Shown piece by piece: positions 46,744 through 63,597 of a stretch of 64,000 nucleotides of DNA (within the stretch, counting starts at the first letter, position 1; each line of letters opens with the position of its first letter). A model generated the notes under the pieces. That model was not told the DNA's origin and ran no database searches. It saw only the letters and a program-made list of their open reading frames with translations. This DNA comes from Oreohelix idahoensis. Lineage: Eukaryota; Mollusca; Gastropoda; Stylommatophora; Oreohelicidae. The position numbers and the translations under genes are program-made. Location of the stretch: assembly GCA_024509875.1 (NCBI GenBank), contig JAMPIV010000584.1:1426001-1490000 (forward strand), written 5' to 3'.

Positions 46744-47258
46744 CTGATCTGACTCGCAAGGGAAATCCAGATAAAATTGTTTGGTCAGCGCAATGTGAAT
46801 TGGCATTTCAAGAGTTAAAGGAAAAACTCACTAACAAGCCTATTCTCAAATTGCCTGATTTGACTCAGGATTTTGTGGTGAGAACAGACGCAAGCAATGT
46901 AGGCCTGGGGGCGGCTCTGTTGCAAAGGTCCTCTTCACCCAATGGGGAACTGAAACCAGTCGCTTATGCAAGCCGCAAGTTGAACAAAGCGGAGCAAGGG
47001 TATTCCACAAGCGAAAAAGAATGTTTAGCGTTAATCTGGGCAATAAAAAAGTTCCAAATCTATCTGTATGGTAGGACTTTTGTGGTCCAGACAGATCACC
47101 AGCCTCTCGTGTTCTTATCTTAGGCCAAGCATGAAAATGCAAGATTGTTAAGATGGTCTTTATTGTTGCAACCATATCAGTTTAATATTGAATATATCCC
47201 GGGGTCACAGAATGTCGGTGCAGATTTCCTCAGTAGGCACCCCTGTGATCAAAATTAG
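46689..47258 (+). pseudogene. RNase H, array copy 2
   Basis: Same frame change as copy 1. An extra nonsense codon TAG at 47121-47123 (copy 1 has a proline codon in that position's context) cuts the domain after TDHQPLVFLS. The remainder to SRHPCDQN is still readable to 47258. Confidence 0.9.
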
Positions 47259-47348
47259 AGTAGTTGGCAGGCGTGAGGAGTTAATTTTATCTATGTGTAT
47301 CACTGGTTTTGGAACTTGCATTAGTGCATGTTCTCAAGTGGGGAGATG

Positions 47349-49697
47349 TGTGGTGAAATTACAGTGATGCAACGTTAAAATTCCTCCATTTATAAAGATA
47401 ACAGGTAAAATAACATGTAGGGATAAAAATATAAGTAAGGTACGATGATACATTCTCGCCCACGCCAGCGTTTTCTAGCGCCATTGAAATTAACTAGTTA
47501 GAACATGCAGACTAAACGGCTTATCCTTTTAGACGGGGTAGAAACGGAGGTAAAAGAAAAAATTATGACGGTCTGAACACGTGTTTGAATCTAAAGACTA
47601 AAAGACGCAATTTGTAGTTTTAAAGAAAAAATTACGCCACTAGTTGACACAATGTAAGGAAATGGACAAAAAACGACCTTAGCTCTTGTTAGAAACAGAC
47701 GTATCTTGGACGTTTTACGGTAATTAGTCGTTTTTAGTTTGAATATAGCGGCAAACGCCGTACACGAAGGTTCAAAAACAAATTGCAAAACTAACCTTGA
47801 AAAAAGTAGGTTTTTTCTTAATAATAAGTTTAGGAGAATAAAAACTAGCTAGTTTGATAGCCCATCTTTTCTAGAGAAATAATATGCTTTTAATTACACA
47901 GATGGACAGATAACATGGAAGATATTGACGAAAGACTGTATTGTTCACTACAGACTAGCAGACAGTTTTTTGTGCATATTTTCACTAAAGTTACATTTTG
48001 AGTCCTTGAGACTAAAAATGCAAAAACCAACTGCAGGTGGACTAGGGGCAGGGTAGGAGGATAGTAGCTAAAAATAACTTAGCATAGAATCTTAGAAGTA
48101 GGGGGAGACCAAATTTGTGTAGTTTTTTCTTGTAGTTTCGTCCAAAAACAAGTGTAATTTTGGGAAAAACCAAGTTGGAACGGACAGACCGACAGAAAAA
48201 TACTACACACTAGACTGAGACTGGACCGAAATTGGACATTTTAAGTTTGAATATTTGAAAGGTTGAGGGGAAGTCCGCTGATTGGACAGAAGCTTTTATA
48301 TTATAGAAAGAGAGACGCCCGCTAGTGCCATTTTATAGAAGACAGTCCATTGACACAGTACGTTAATGCTAGAGGTGTGATTTCCAGGAAATATTAAATA
48401 TTATCAGTGGGACGCCTTAATCTAGCCAGCAGCTCAGCTGAGTTTTGCTAGTACAACTTAACTGTGTTCTCAATTTTGAATTGTGGTAAGGGAAAAAGCA
48501 TTTACCTTTTATATTTTAATATTTTGAGTGATTGATACTGCCATGTCATGAAAAATGATTACGACAAGTGAGTGCTTACTCTAGGTCCCCAGCAGCAGTC
48601 CAGGGCCTAGAGACAAACAAATAACATAGGAAAACATATCGAAGACTATGGAAGACAGATCTAAATTTGAGATCAGTGGGAACATATCACCCACCTTATT
48701 AGATGGAAGAGGAAACTATTGAACATATTTCGGATGCAATGCAGTCATGGGAAACTAGTACTATTTGATACCACCTGGGTGAGATGTGCTTAGTTGGTCA
48801 GAGAGATCTGACCCAATCTTTGTAATGTTTTTTCGTTGTTATGTGTATAAAATTGGTGCAGTAGGCAGTGTGTTGACACATGGCACAAATTTTGGTTTCA
48901 GAGTTTCTGGTCTGGCACTATGCTAGTGCCAGATGCTGTGTAGAAGTACAAGAGTGAATGCCTAAGCAGCCTATCATTTTACTCCAGCTACTGTGAGGAG
49001 TGGGCCACTTGAATTCTTTACTGCATCGTCACAGGCCAGATAAGTTGAAACCCTGGCCTGCTGTGGATTCATCCAACTTATCCACAATAAATAAATAAAA
49101 TCCTGTTGTACAAACACTATACTGCAGTCCATATGTCAAAGACAATGAACATTATAAATAAAGATTGGGTGTGATGACACCACCCCGACTAGACATCCAG
49201 TGCTAGATTTCCCAAAGACACTGTAGTTAGTATTAATATTAACCAATGTAACAAGATATTTATGTATAAAATTTTCATTTGATTATTCAATATATATATG
49301 CACTTTTATTGATAAATACATATTGTTTTATACGTCCTGACCAGAAGAAACATTTGGTTCAGGACTAAATAAATTCAAAAAAATTATAAAATCTAAACTT
49401 CTAAAGCCAGTGTTAATTTGATCATAGAGCTTATTAGTATTATTATTATTATTAGACTTAGTGTTTACATGTGTGTGTCTGTGTATTCAATTACCTACAC
49501 ATTACATTTCGTTACCCTAGACAGTAAACGTAGCTAACATACATAATAGCAGAATAGGTCTGTTTGAGGTCGTAAGTGGTAGCAGAAAGGCATTCTGTAA
49601 CTCACATAAACTTTTATCTTCAGGAGCCTTCACAGCTGACCTCATCCAGTACACTAGGTAACATAACAACCATACAATAACATCAAAAACCACTACA
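47349..49697 (+). repeat. LTR3 of the array
   Basis: A 2349-bp LTR with intact ends, nearly identical to LTR1 and LTR2. It is followed by AAACT, comparable to the AAACG before LTR1. Confidence 0.95.
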
Positions 49698-50376
49698 AAA
49701 CTCAGTACTTAAAGTACATATTCAGGAGCACGGTTTAACCCATCCTTCTCCCACGGAGACACGGTGCCAAAGAGACCGGTAGCTAGATCGAAATGTAAAT
49801 TCGGTAGCCCGGCAAAACGAGAAGTATGGGTGTTGACCCCCCCGCCCCCGATACCACCTACGCACCTGTATTTCTGTCGTAGCCCGGCAAAATAACAGAA
49901 TGTGACGTACTTCCTGTGTTGTCGTAGAAACGAAATGTAAATAGGAAATCAGCTCACAAACCAAGTTTGAGAGCGACCGAAAATGTGTTATGATTTTAAT
50001 CGTAACATCCATACGAGAAGTATGGGTGCCAAGTTTGGTATGATGGGAGAAAATGTTTACGGATGAAACCTGAAGCGATGGGAGAAAAACAAATTGAAGG
50101 CACAATACGGAGAAAAAGACAGGTAGAATCCGATAAAATGAAGCGCCCGGTCCTTTCGTGAAAGACAGACGTCTCCATTAGGTCAATAAAGAATGATAAC
50201 AAGTGATATCGTCTTGACCAGAAATCTCATTGAAATAAGTATCGGATCGCTGGCTATTAGAGAGTATCTCATAAAAATAAGGCTGTTGAGGAGCAAGCGA
50301 GGGCAACTTCTACTAGCTGTAGATGACTGATATAGCTAGAGATACGTTCATATCCTGTCGCCACCCTCAATAACGT
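49698..50376. other. Unassigned DNA
   Basis: No gene recognised. Short direct repeats occur (GTAGCCCGGCAAAA at about 49804 and 49879; ACGAGAAGTATGGGTG at about 49819 and 50013), suggesting local duplications of unknown origin. Confidence 0.45.
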
Positions 50377-51240
50377 TTAGACAATAGAAACTGCACCACT
50401 TCTGTTCCTTTTAGCAAGGTTTCTTATCTCGCATTTGAGGGTTTCTATCTCTGTGGTCATGTCTTGGCTTAGTCTTGTAAGGGTGGTCTTGGTTTGATCA
50501 ACTTTCTTCATGCTTGGTATAGTTTTCTTAACTCCATCTTCCTTCTTTTTCTTAGTACCTTGCAGTTCAGCTTGAGCTGCTTGATACCTTTCTGCACTTT
50601 TTATCATTTCTTCCAGCCTCTCAGAACCATGTTCCATTATGAACTTTCTCATTTCTTGAGGCATGGAATCCTTCAATAGTTCCATGAGTATCATCTCTTT
50701 CAGATCCTCATAGGTTTTCTGAAATTTTCCGAGACTACTCCACTTCAACAGGTACGTCTCTAACCTTGCTGAGTACTGGTGATAAGTTTCGCCTGCATCG
50801 AACTAGGCGTTCGGAATTTTTTCTATAGGCTTCTGCGTTGAGTTCATAACGGGTGAGCAACGCTTGCTTTAAACACTTTACAGTCCTCTTGTTCCTCTCT
50901 TGGTAGCTTTAGAAAAACGTCGTTAGCTACTCCTCTCAATCCTTGAGACATCTTCAAGCTTCACTTTTCTTTCTCCAAACCATATATATAGGCGAGTCTT
51001 TCAAATATATCTATATAGGCCTCTATGAAATCTTCCTTTTCCACAAATGGATCTAAGTGAAAATTCATAGCTACATTTGCAGTGCCCTGAGGAGAACTAG
51101 TGTTAGAGTGAGGTGAGCTGCTCCCACAACTACTCGCAGCCTGCAGTTCTAACTGCCTCAGCCTCAAATCATGTTCTCTTTCAGCCTCCAGCCTCTTAGC
51201 TTCAGCTTCCATTTGCAACCTTCTTTCTTCACAAAACTTA
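50377..51240 (-). pseudogene. Gag fragment of another Gmr1-type element
   Basis: Two minus-strand frames: 50961-51218 (RRLQMEAEAKRLEAEREHDL, then NFHLDPFVEKEDFIEAY) and 50377-50748 (LKEMILMELLKDSMPQEMRKF, AERYQAAQAEL). They align with the coiled coil and the two halves of the capsid region of the 27.8-kb gag. The stretch between them is shifted and partly lost. No pol follows, so only a 5' piece of the element remains. Confidence 0.82.
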
Positions 51241-51404
51241 ATTATAGTTAACTATTGACTTATTTCACTATGTATGGAACAGCTTTCTTACTGATACACA
51301 ATGGTACTCAAAAAGTTTCTAACAACTTTATCCAAAAATTTTCCTAACAAAAATTTCCTACCGACAAAAGAATTAGAATATTGGCTCTGGAATATCAAAG
51401 ATAT

Positions 51405-51668
51405 CCCGCGAACGAGACCCCAGTGACACGAAAGGTTGTTTTTAGTAGCAATAGATAAGAAGATACCCAGGTGTATCAGATGATACCAGGATACTGCCAG
51501 ACAAGAGTTCTGGTCTTAAAAGTAATACCCCAGTCTTAAAAATAAGTACTGGTGTATGGATGTCATAGGTATAGACAGACTATGAAGACTTCTGGTCCAG
51601 ATGGTAAGATGCAGTACCAGATTCTAACGCGTCTCCTCTCTTCATCTATCCTATGATAATCAAATATC
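51405..51668 (-). mobile_element. Primer binding site and LTR of the 50.4-kb element
   Basis: On the minus strand the LTR edge is at 51424, then after one base TGGGGTCTCGTTCGCGGGAT (primer site from 51422 down). The LTR and primer region match 23330-23672 closely up to about 51660. The LTR may extend further to the right, since the 23-kb copy could be the truncated one. Confidence 0.75.
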
Positions 51669-54369
51669 TAGGGGAAAACAATAATGAACATGCACCTTTA
51701 AAACCAATTGTAAAAAGTTAACAATCTCTCGGGTACAAATAACTAATCAATTTATTATGTATAATAACTTTCTTTTCTCTTTCTTAGGAAAAGTGATGAA
51801 ATGGAAATATAAAATATGCACACAAATTTATTTACTTAATCATAATGTTCATAGAACTGTCACTTTAGTAATAGTGGTTCACTTTATTCTACTATCACTG
51901 TTAATGAACTTTGGCAATACTCGTTCTTGAATCACCGTTTACTTGATAATATATTTAGTCACTGTTATATTGTAATGTCATGTAAGGATTACTGACATTT
52001 TTAACAAATTGGCTTTATCCTATGAGCACTAAATTCTTTTCTCATATATGTTATGAAATCAGTCTCTTAACGGAGACTTAACTGATATTCAGTAGTTGAC
52101 TAGTAGGACAGTTGGTATCGTTCGTAAAGTAGTACCGCAACTGGCCTCTCCGATCCGTACCATCAACTTATAGAGGGAATAAAAGAACAAATTCGGCTTC
52201 TAAATATTTGTTTACCTGATATTAATCAGGCGCTTATCCCCCGCTGTCCGTGAACCGATTCCTTTTCTCTGATTTTTTAGTCCCCCTGAGCATATATTAT
52301 CTAAGGGGATGTGATGAAAAATCACCATTATTTAAGTTAATCTAATGAAAATTTGTGACTGGACAGCAGAAAATGGCTTGTGCCTGAAGCAACGTATAAA
52401 GTTTACATCCCTTTAATAAATGATAACACATAACTATACACGTGTTGATGTGATCATCACTCACTCCCTGCTCCATTCGGAGTCTGGGGTTACTTCTGCG
52501 TTTGGTTCTCTGTGAGACCTAGAATGAAGCAATCACCAACACTTGCTGTGGTGATTCGTGAATGTATTCTTTTCACATGTTGAAGTTGCCAGCCTCATAT
52601 GAATCTTTAACACCACTAGTCAAGTATACACATATAAAGTTCAAAGTATAAAACTAGATACACTCACCTCAATAAAATTGAGAATCTTTAGACTTCCTGC
52701 TCAGATACATAGTCTCGGCAAGTTAATACGTTGTGCCTAGAACACACGTCTGGGATTTTTTCTTATTTCAGAATTCCTCTATGACTTTGTGTGTAGTTTT
52801 CTGTAGGAGTCCTGGTCCGTATTAATTTTGGCGAGTTTTTTTTTCCAGTGGGTAAAAGATGCTCTAATACGTGTTTCAGTTCCTAATAAATTCAGAGCCC
52901 ACCTCTATTCTTTCCTGTAACAAGGTCTGAGCTGTCTACTGGTGACGATTTCTGGAATGCAGTCTCGTGTGTCAACATTGTTCTACATTATATATCGTAG
53001 ATTTCCTGCCCCCGATTTTCCGGGCTGTTGTGATAAACGCCCAATCGACGCAATTGTTATTTGCACCTCAAAATGCCAGCCAATCTTATTTGAAAGTTTT
53101 AGTTATGGCAACTTTATGATGAAATATTTTGCATGACTCATCTAGTGAAAAATCTCAACCCAGTACTTTCTAAAACTGGGCTCTAAACATCCGATTATTA
53201 TTTGGTAAATTACATCTATCACACTTCAAATCTTTCCCCTGAAGCCCATGTGGGATAGTCGCGTTTCTTGTCTAAATTAATCCATCAAGGATGGGCGGTC
53301 GAATTGAAATGAATTGAAAAGTGAAAGCGTCCGCAATTAAACCCTGGGCCGACTTGTATGCACAGGTCAGTTTTTAGTAATCACCCTGGTAAACACGCTT
53401 TGGGTGATGGTGATGTTTTTCTTAGTTGGGAGCTGTAGGCAGTAAATTGTTGAACACAGCTCAACGGACTAGTTGTTAGTGTTTTTTTTAAATATGTTAA
53501 AAAACTGTTCTAGTCCCTAGTGAGATTTTTGGGTAGGGACGGTTTGAGCTGAGTTGAGTTCTCACGCGGTGAGTCCGCGCATGTAGTTTTGTTACTGAGT
53601 TGTACTGAGTAGCGATTTTCGTGACAGTGTGTTTCTGGCAGATGGCCGAAATGGTGGTTCGATTTTGGAGATAGTTTTTCCTGTCAGTGTGTCCCAGGAT
53701 AAGATATTTGGTGTGAAAGGAATGTTTGATACTTCCTAATGTATTTTCTAAAAGCCATGGATATGCGGCTTATTTATGTACGTTATTGAAGATTTTCAGG
53801 CCATGGATTATGTATTATTTCAGACCTTGGAGTATGTTGATTTAGGCCATACACTATTATTGTAAACTGCGACATATGCAGTCCCCCTTTCTTGAATGGA
53901 TATTTTTGGCCATGATGTGGATGATTATGAGCTGCTGTGCTCTACGGCCTTTGTGAATGGATATGTTTGTACTAGTGACTGTATCTCTAAGGATTTACTT
54001 ACTGATGATCGATGATCCGTTAATGAGCAATTGTTGATGATTATATATCTTTGGATTGTACGCTCAATTACTTTGGAGTAGTGCTCACTTGATGTACCAT
54101 GATTGGCCGTGACTTGTAACCTGGGACAGTGTATTATTTATGATTTCATCGTTTGCTGTGGTGTTAATAAACAGTATTTAAACGTTACCATTCGTTGCAA
54201 CGTTTCTGGACTATTACGTGTACTGTAGTGTGTAGTTATAGCCTGTGTTGGCATGAAAGAACCTATACACATTCGCGTAGATACCACATTGCACATCTGT
54301 CGGCCATCTGTAAGCCTGTGGTGGATTTGGTGTTATTCTATAAATATTATTAATTTTAGTTCTATCTTG
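51669..54369. other. Unassigned DNA
   Basis: No gene or element with defined ends recognised in 2.7 kb. Part may belong to the LTR that starts at 51424. Confidence 0.4.
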
Positions 54370-54545
54370 TGTGAGGTCAGCTATGCAAGTCCCTGAGGTT
54401 TATTAAATTCATATAAGTTTACAGGGACCTGTCTGCTTCCACCAATGACCTCACCCGATTATATATCTTCCCCTTCTAAAGTGTAATGGTGTGTGTATGT
54501 TGTCTAGCAAGTGTCTAGGGTATATGCACTGTGATGGAGTGTATA
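54370..54545 (-). repeat. Diverged LTR 3'-terminal module
   Basis: On the minus strand this repeats the end of the array LTR: GAGGTC and GACCTC arms about 80 bases apart, CCCTGAGG-like text and a CTAGGGTA block. Surrounding DNA up to 55985 has scattered similarity to the same LTR (for example CCAATCAG near 55804) but not enough to draw borders. Confidence 0.5.
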
Positions 54546-55985
54546 AACAGGACAACAACTACACCTATTACTAATAAACAATGATTAAACAAGTCACTGG
54601 TTAAGTTTTCAATTTAACATATTTTTTACAATTTATTTTCCTGTATCTTTGTTATTCTTTTAGACACAGGAATAATTAACTCAAAATGATCATATAAATA
54701 TTTACAGCAATTAATTCACAAATATCATTGAGTCTGTGTTTTCCCACAATTATTTATATAAGTCAAGTTAGAAAAGTGTCAAGTATTCCTTGCTCCTAGA
54801 AAAGGGTACAGGTTATTCGAACGTTTGGATTCATCACTGTCTGACACATTATATTTTGGGAAATTGAGAGTTGGATTGTTTGCGATATCAAATACCCCAG
54901 ACACGATTGCTTATCTAGGATTTCTGGTAACAGGCTGACTGAAGTATACTCTGTCAGCTTCCACTGACAAGTCACGCTTCTGCTTCTTGTAATATATTTA
55001 TGTGCAGGCACTCAGTAGATATGGCCTCACTGCAGAACTTATGGTCAGGTATTTGATCACCTGGGCTCACTTTCAAACGTAGAAGAAACCATGGAACAAT
55101 ATAAATGTGTCCAACTCAGCATCTAATAGTCTCTCTCTTTCCCTACTCTAACATTTTCAATATTATCAGACATCAGTATGGTAACTAAACAATTAGTTAA
55201 CGTTCTCAAGTTGGTTGGTACCCCTTTCATGGATAAATAACTTTCAAACCACCGTTTGACACTTTCCTTGACAAAGGAAACAGTTTACATTAATAATATC
55301 AAGACATGTACAATCACGGTGACTTTCTGAAGAAGACGGCCAGTGATCTTCCTGGTCTTATGTCATAATACAACATTTTTTTCCTTAATATTTAATTTTC
55401 TTTTCTCCCAATATGGTAGAAAGCCTGTCTGGCTTTTCTACAACAGGTTAATACATTTCCTAACAACGCTGTGAAACAACACAGTGTTTGATGTTGACTT
55501 CCCTCTAGATAAACGTTTTCCCCCATAAGGTTCATACTGATTCAATAATGCATATATAATAATAATGATAAAATTGACAATATAAAGGTTTTCATTCTTA
55601 CCGCATCAAAGAAATATAAACACTAAATAGTTGAATATTGCGATATATGGCAACAATCCAGATCGCTGCTAGTGCAGAATAGCAAACAAGAATGTACTCA
55701 TTCTTGTCTTTAACACAACTTTAGTGAACAAAATCTTTATAACAAGTGGCACCTAATACTAACAACTAATTGGTTTTATGCTACCGTTAGTATATTACAC
55801 CACAGCCAATCAGGGACTGTTTGGCTTCTAGCGTTCTTTTTTCAAAACTGACCTCAAATATTCAAAATTAGGACTCCTTCCCCTCTACCCCCACTACGGG
55901 CAAACTGAGAAAGATTTTCAAGTCCATTCGTCAATCTGTCTTCTGTCCAACTTCTTTATTTCTTAATAGTTTTAAATTCTTATAC
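54546..55985. other. Unassigned DNA, possibly decayed LTR
   Basis: No gene. Weak similarity to the reversed array LTR suggests an old related LTR, but this is inference. Confidence 0.35.
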
Positions 55986-56069
55986 TGTCGTAGATTTTTG
56001 ATAGGAGAATTAAGACTTGGGTTGGTCCCTTCTGAATAGATTAGAATAAGTGATAGTCACAGTGAGAAG
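55986..56069 (-). repeat. 3' LTR end of the third Gmr1-type element
   Basis: 84 bases aligned with 63618-63701 with only a few differences. Similarity stops abruptly at 56070, where RTE sequence begins. Confidence 0.8.
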
Positions 56070-59884
<3,815 letters not shown>

Positions 59885-60011
59885 GAACGTCCCCCCTTTA
59901 AGATATGGAATCACTCCATGTCTACGTTATGGGAATAAATTTCTTATATCCATAGCTTCGGGGTGTCTGTCTTCTTCCCTCTCATCTCCCCCCTCCATCT
60001 CTCTCCAATTC

Positions 60012-61457
60012 CTACTCAAGTTTCCTCCCACAAGTTTCCTTTCTCTTGAATGTCTCCCATGCGCGCTTGAAAGAGCGTCGCCGCTTCTGACATTTTTGAA
60101 AGATTTCTTGTGTGTGCAGTGGGATTGCCCTGCCACTATCGTTATCTTCGTCAGTTTTGGCGATCGTCAGGAGATGGTCGGAGGTTGGCACTGATCTTTC
60201 CAAGTATCTCTTTAAGAGATTTAAATGGAAAACCTTTTCATTTCCTTGAATAGAGATCTGGTAGTTAGCCTTAGAAATCTTTAGTAACACCAAAACTTTC
60301 TCTCCTGCTTCCAGTTCTCTCTCTTTCGCGACTTTCCTGTATCGGTTAGCGTGCTTTGTGCGTGCTCGCTTAAAGTTGGTCGTTGCTAGGTCCCATCCTA
60401 GTTTCAACCTTTCCTTTAAATCCGACACATATTTACTTGCTGAGACAACTGTCTCATCAGCCTTCTGGTCTGTCAGCGACCAAAGTAAGGCTTCAAGCGG
60501 GCCTTTAATAGGTCTGCCGAATAGAAGCGTAGCTGGCGGAAATCCTGTGGAAGTATGAGGAGATTCTCTGTAGCCAAATAAAGCTGCAGGAATACAAAGA
60601 TCCCAATCGTCAGGTTTCACTTGTGCCAGTTTACTTAACATCATGTTGAGGTTTCCATTAACACGTTCCACGAGCCCATTTCCGGCCGGAGTATAAGGCT
60701 TTGTGTAGATGTGTTGGGTCCTCAAGATCTTAATGATCTCATCCATCAACAGGTTTCGGTCTGGGGATCCGTTATCTGTCAACACTTGCTGAGGGAATCC
60801 CAACCGAGTGAAAATCTGCACGAGGGCTTCTGCGACATGCTTGGCATCTGCGCATGTTAGCGGGATAGCTTCTGCCTATAAAGTACATGTATCGACTAAG
60901 GTCAGGATAAACCTGTTCCTTCTTTTAGTTCTTTCTAAGGGTCCTAAAATGTCGATCACAACCCGTTCGAATGGTGTTCCCACTATTGGCATTTCACCCA
61001 AAGAGACTGGGGGTGCCCGTTGCTTGGGTGGCACACGTTGGCACTGGGCACAGGATTTGACATATCTGATAATATCAGTATTTACTCCAGGCCACCAATA
61101 ATGAGTGGTTATCCGTTGGTTTGTGGCGTTCTGTCCCATGTGTCCGCTGAAGGGAAGAGAGTGCCACATTTCTAGGATTTGGCTTCTGTACTGTTTCGGT
61201 ACTAGGAGCTGGTTGTAACCTTGGTCAGGCTTGCCCGTTCTGCGATAAAGTACGCCATCCTTAGAAAAAATGTCCCCGTGCTGTCTGGGTTCCTTAGCCA
61301 TGGGCAGTTTCCTAAAGCAGGGTGCCAAAGTAGGGTCCTTTTGTTGCGCTTCTTTAACTTCCATGGGTAACAAATTAGGCGCAGGCTCCCGTTCCTTCTT
61401 GGTTTGCCCTCTTGTAGTTACTGCTGCCACAATCGGCTCTCCGGTTTCCCAATACAC
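60012..61457 (-). pseudogene. Integrase of the third Gmr1-type element
   Basis: One frame with a single in-frame TAG near 60880 that replaces the Trp expected after VDTCTL. The zinc domain shows SGHMGQN and CAQCQ. The core has D in VIDILGPL, D in LTDNGSP and E in GLVERVN, spaced 35. The GPY/F module found in the other two families is deleted: text jumps from VLVLL to SKANYQI. The frame then gives LNLLKRYLERSV and a shifted remnant of the pre-RT linker. No RT or RNase H follows. Confidence 0.88.
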
Positions 61458-62520
61458 ACGTATCTCCCGCCAAGTATGACTGGGTAGATGGGGTCATCCA
61501 TAACAGCCGCTTTGATCACACCACTGACAAAATCAGAGTGGATCTCCACCAATGCAATGGGAAGCGCTGTAGGTGCATCACTCTTACGAACTCCACAAAG
61601 TTGGACGGTCTCTCCTGTCTCTTGACCGAGTTTAACCAGGTTTCTGGCAACAACGCAATCATACGAAAGCCCCGTGTCAAATAAACAAGAAGTTTGAGAA
61701 CCGTTCATAATAACAGTACCTCGCGTTGAGGGTGTATCCCCAACGGGTTGGGAATCACTGTCAATAATTCCGCCTTGCGAGACTGTTAGTAAGCATCTGA
61801 TGCATTTAGGCTCGGTGTGCTCACTCTGATCATTAGTCCCGTGCTCAGGGGTTCTCCCTTTGCCACCTTGACCTTTCTGGCCACGCTGCCATGAAGGGCG
61901 GTCGGGTTGATCAGACTGTTTACTGTGGTTGCTGGGGTACTTGGTTTTGTAGAACTTGGATTTTTCAGGAGGGGGGTTTTGAGGTCCAGTTTCTCTGTGG
62001 TTATTCAGATTAGAAACATGAGGAATATGAGAAGATTGGTCTAGATTATTTTTCCGAAAATGCTCTTCTGTCGGTTTACGTTTTGTGGCCGGTAGTTCAG
62101 CCAGCGCATTGTGATATCGCTCAGACTTTTCTAAGATGTCTTCAAGCGTTTCTGCACCCTGCTCAGCTAGAAATCTCCGGGTATCAGCAGACAAAGTGTT
62201 CTTTATTTGTTCTGTCAAAACAAATTCCTCCAGACCTTCATAGGTAGAGGGGAGCTGTGAAAGCTCAAGGCACTTTGTCAGATATCCCTTTAGACGAGAT
62301 GAGAACTGCTGAAATGTTTCAGAGCCCTCCTTCCTGCTGTTGCGAAACATTTGCAGAAACTTTCGCGCATTCATTTCAAAGCGCTCAAGCAAAGCTTTCT
62401 TCAACAAGTCATAGTTGTCTTGTTGGCCACTTTCCAGTTTAGAATAAACATCATAAGCAGAACCTTTAAGGGCCTGGGAAAGTTTCATACACCAACGCAG
62501 TTTTAAGCGCCAATATCTGT
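61418..62520 (-). pseudogene. Gag C-terminal half and protease of the third element
   Basis: It begins in frame upstream of the first ATG (YWRLKLRWCMKLSQ). The capsid region includes FEMNARKFLQMFRNSRKEGSE and ADTRRFLAEQGAETLEDIL. A basic Lys/Gln/Gly-rich tail follows with a CIRC pair instead of a full knuckle. Protease has CLFDTGLSYDCVV and IYPVILGGRYV. A frameshift near 61450 separates it from integrase. Confidence 0.88.
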
Positions 62521-62745
62521 GTGTGTGTGTCTATAAACTATCACACCACATTACATATCATTACCCTAGACATTTAACGTAGCCACATTCATTAGAAAAA
62601 AAAAGATAAGTGTGAGGTCGTAGTGGTAGCGAGAAGGGCCTTCTGACAACTCTCAGTTACATTTTATCTCAGGAGCCTTCACAGCTGACCTCATGCATCA
62701 CACGTAGTACCATCACCACCATACAATACCATCAAACCCACTACA
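62515..62745 (+). mobile_element. Array-type LTR 3' fragment interrupting gag
   Basis: About 230 bases match the end of the array LTR in plus orientation: TGTGTGTCT, TTACCCTAGACA, GAGGTC...GACCTC, and the exact LTR terminus CCCACTACA at 62745. It lies between gag N- and C-terminal coding, where roughly 100 residues (coiled coil and linker) are missing. No target duplication was seen. Confidence 0.8.
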
Positions 62746-62883
62746 CTTAGCTTCAGCTGCTTTCCTCTCCGCGTCATATCTCTCAAGTTCGTCTCTGACA
62801 AACGCTTTCGCTTCCTCTCCTTCCAGTCCCTCCTCTCTCGCTTCGTCCCTGAGGAATTGTCTAAGCTTTGCCCTTTCTGCCAT
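62746..62883 (-). pseudogene. Gag N-terminus of the third element
   Basis: It starts MAERAKLRQFLRDEA and runs to RYDAERKAAEAK, where the coiled coil begins and coding is broken by the LTR fragment. It resembles the start of the array gag (MADLAKFRSAA) in position and type. An upstream ATG at 62970 is in frame but its extra residues look untranslated. Confidence 0.8.
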
Positions 62884-63597
62884 AGTAAACCAGTGGCTGA
62901 GACTTAGACGAGACAGAGATAAGAAAAAGATACACTGGTTCCTACCACTTGCGAGAAAAATACCAAACAAAAGATGATATCCTTATAACCTGGGATACCT
63001 CCTCCAAAAATAAAGTATCTAACTATCGCTGCTATTATCGGCAATAAAGCACCTAATCCAAACGACTACGCCAAATAAATGGTAGTTTAAGATTACTCAC
63101 TGAAAAATAAGTTGCTACAGTGGAAAACAAAATAATTATTGCAAAAATTTTTAAGGAGAAAAAAAAATCCCTTAATTTTTAATCCACTATCAAGTTCACC
63201 CCTGAAGATAGTTAGGGTAAGGGAGGCAATTTACAAGACGTAATTGTCTGAACGCACTCCTTAGCTTTGCTCAAACACCTACTTCTTCAGAACCCTGTGA
63301 ATGTTATACACTCACAAAACTTTACCAGCGTTTAGTATTACAAAATCAGTAATTAACATATATTCCGACAAAATCAACCTGTAAACCAAATGTATAATGC
63401 TCAACAATGCTGTGGAAAAACAATTATTAGCCGTGTGGTCAGCACGCCCATAAAACAGATCGATATGTCTAGGGGATAGTTATTTTTAAAAGATACAAAA
63501 CTCACAAGACATCACACTATTACTCTATATCAGAATAAAGAATCTTAAAGACGAGCTGATATTTGTCGTCTCGTTTTCCTATTCAAATTTCAAAATC
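62884..63597 (-). other. 5' leader of the third element
   Basis: About 700 bases between the primer site and gag; no gene seen. Confidence 0.65.

Larger units (their letters stand above)
24629..49697 (+). mobile_element. Tandem Gmr1-type retrotransposon array with three LTRs
   Basis: The order is LTR1 (24629-27602), internal copy 1 (27603-32257), LTR2 (32258-34614), internal copy 2 (34615-34914 and 43015-47348, split by an 8.1-kb insertion) and LTR3 (47349-49697). All parts point the same way, and the middle LTR serves both copies. Both internals encode gag, protease, integrase, RT and RNase H in that order. They share an in-frame TAG in integrase and a frame break between RT and RNase H. 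Outer flanks are AAACG and AAACT, four of five bases alike, compatible with one original insertion that later became a tandem by unequal exchange. Confidence 0.93.
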
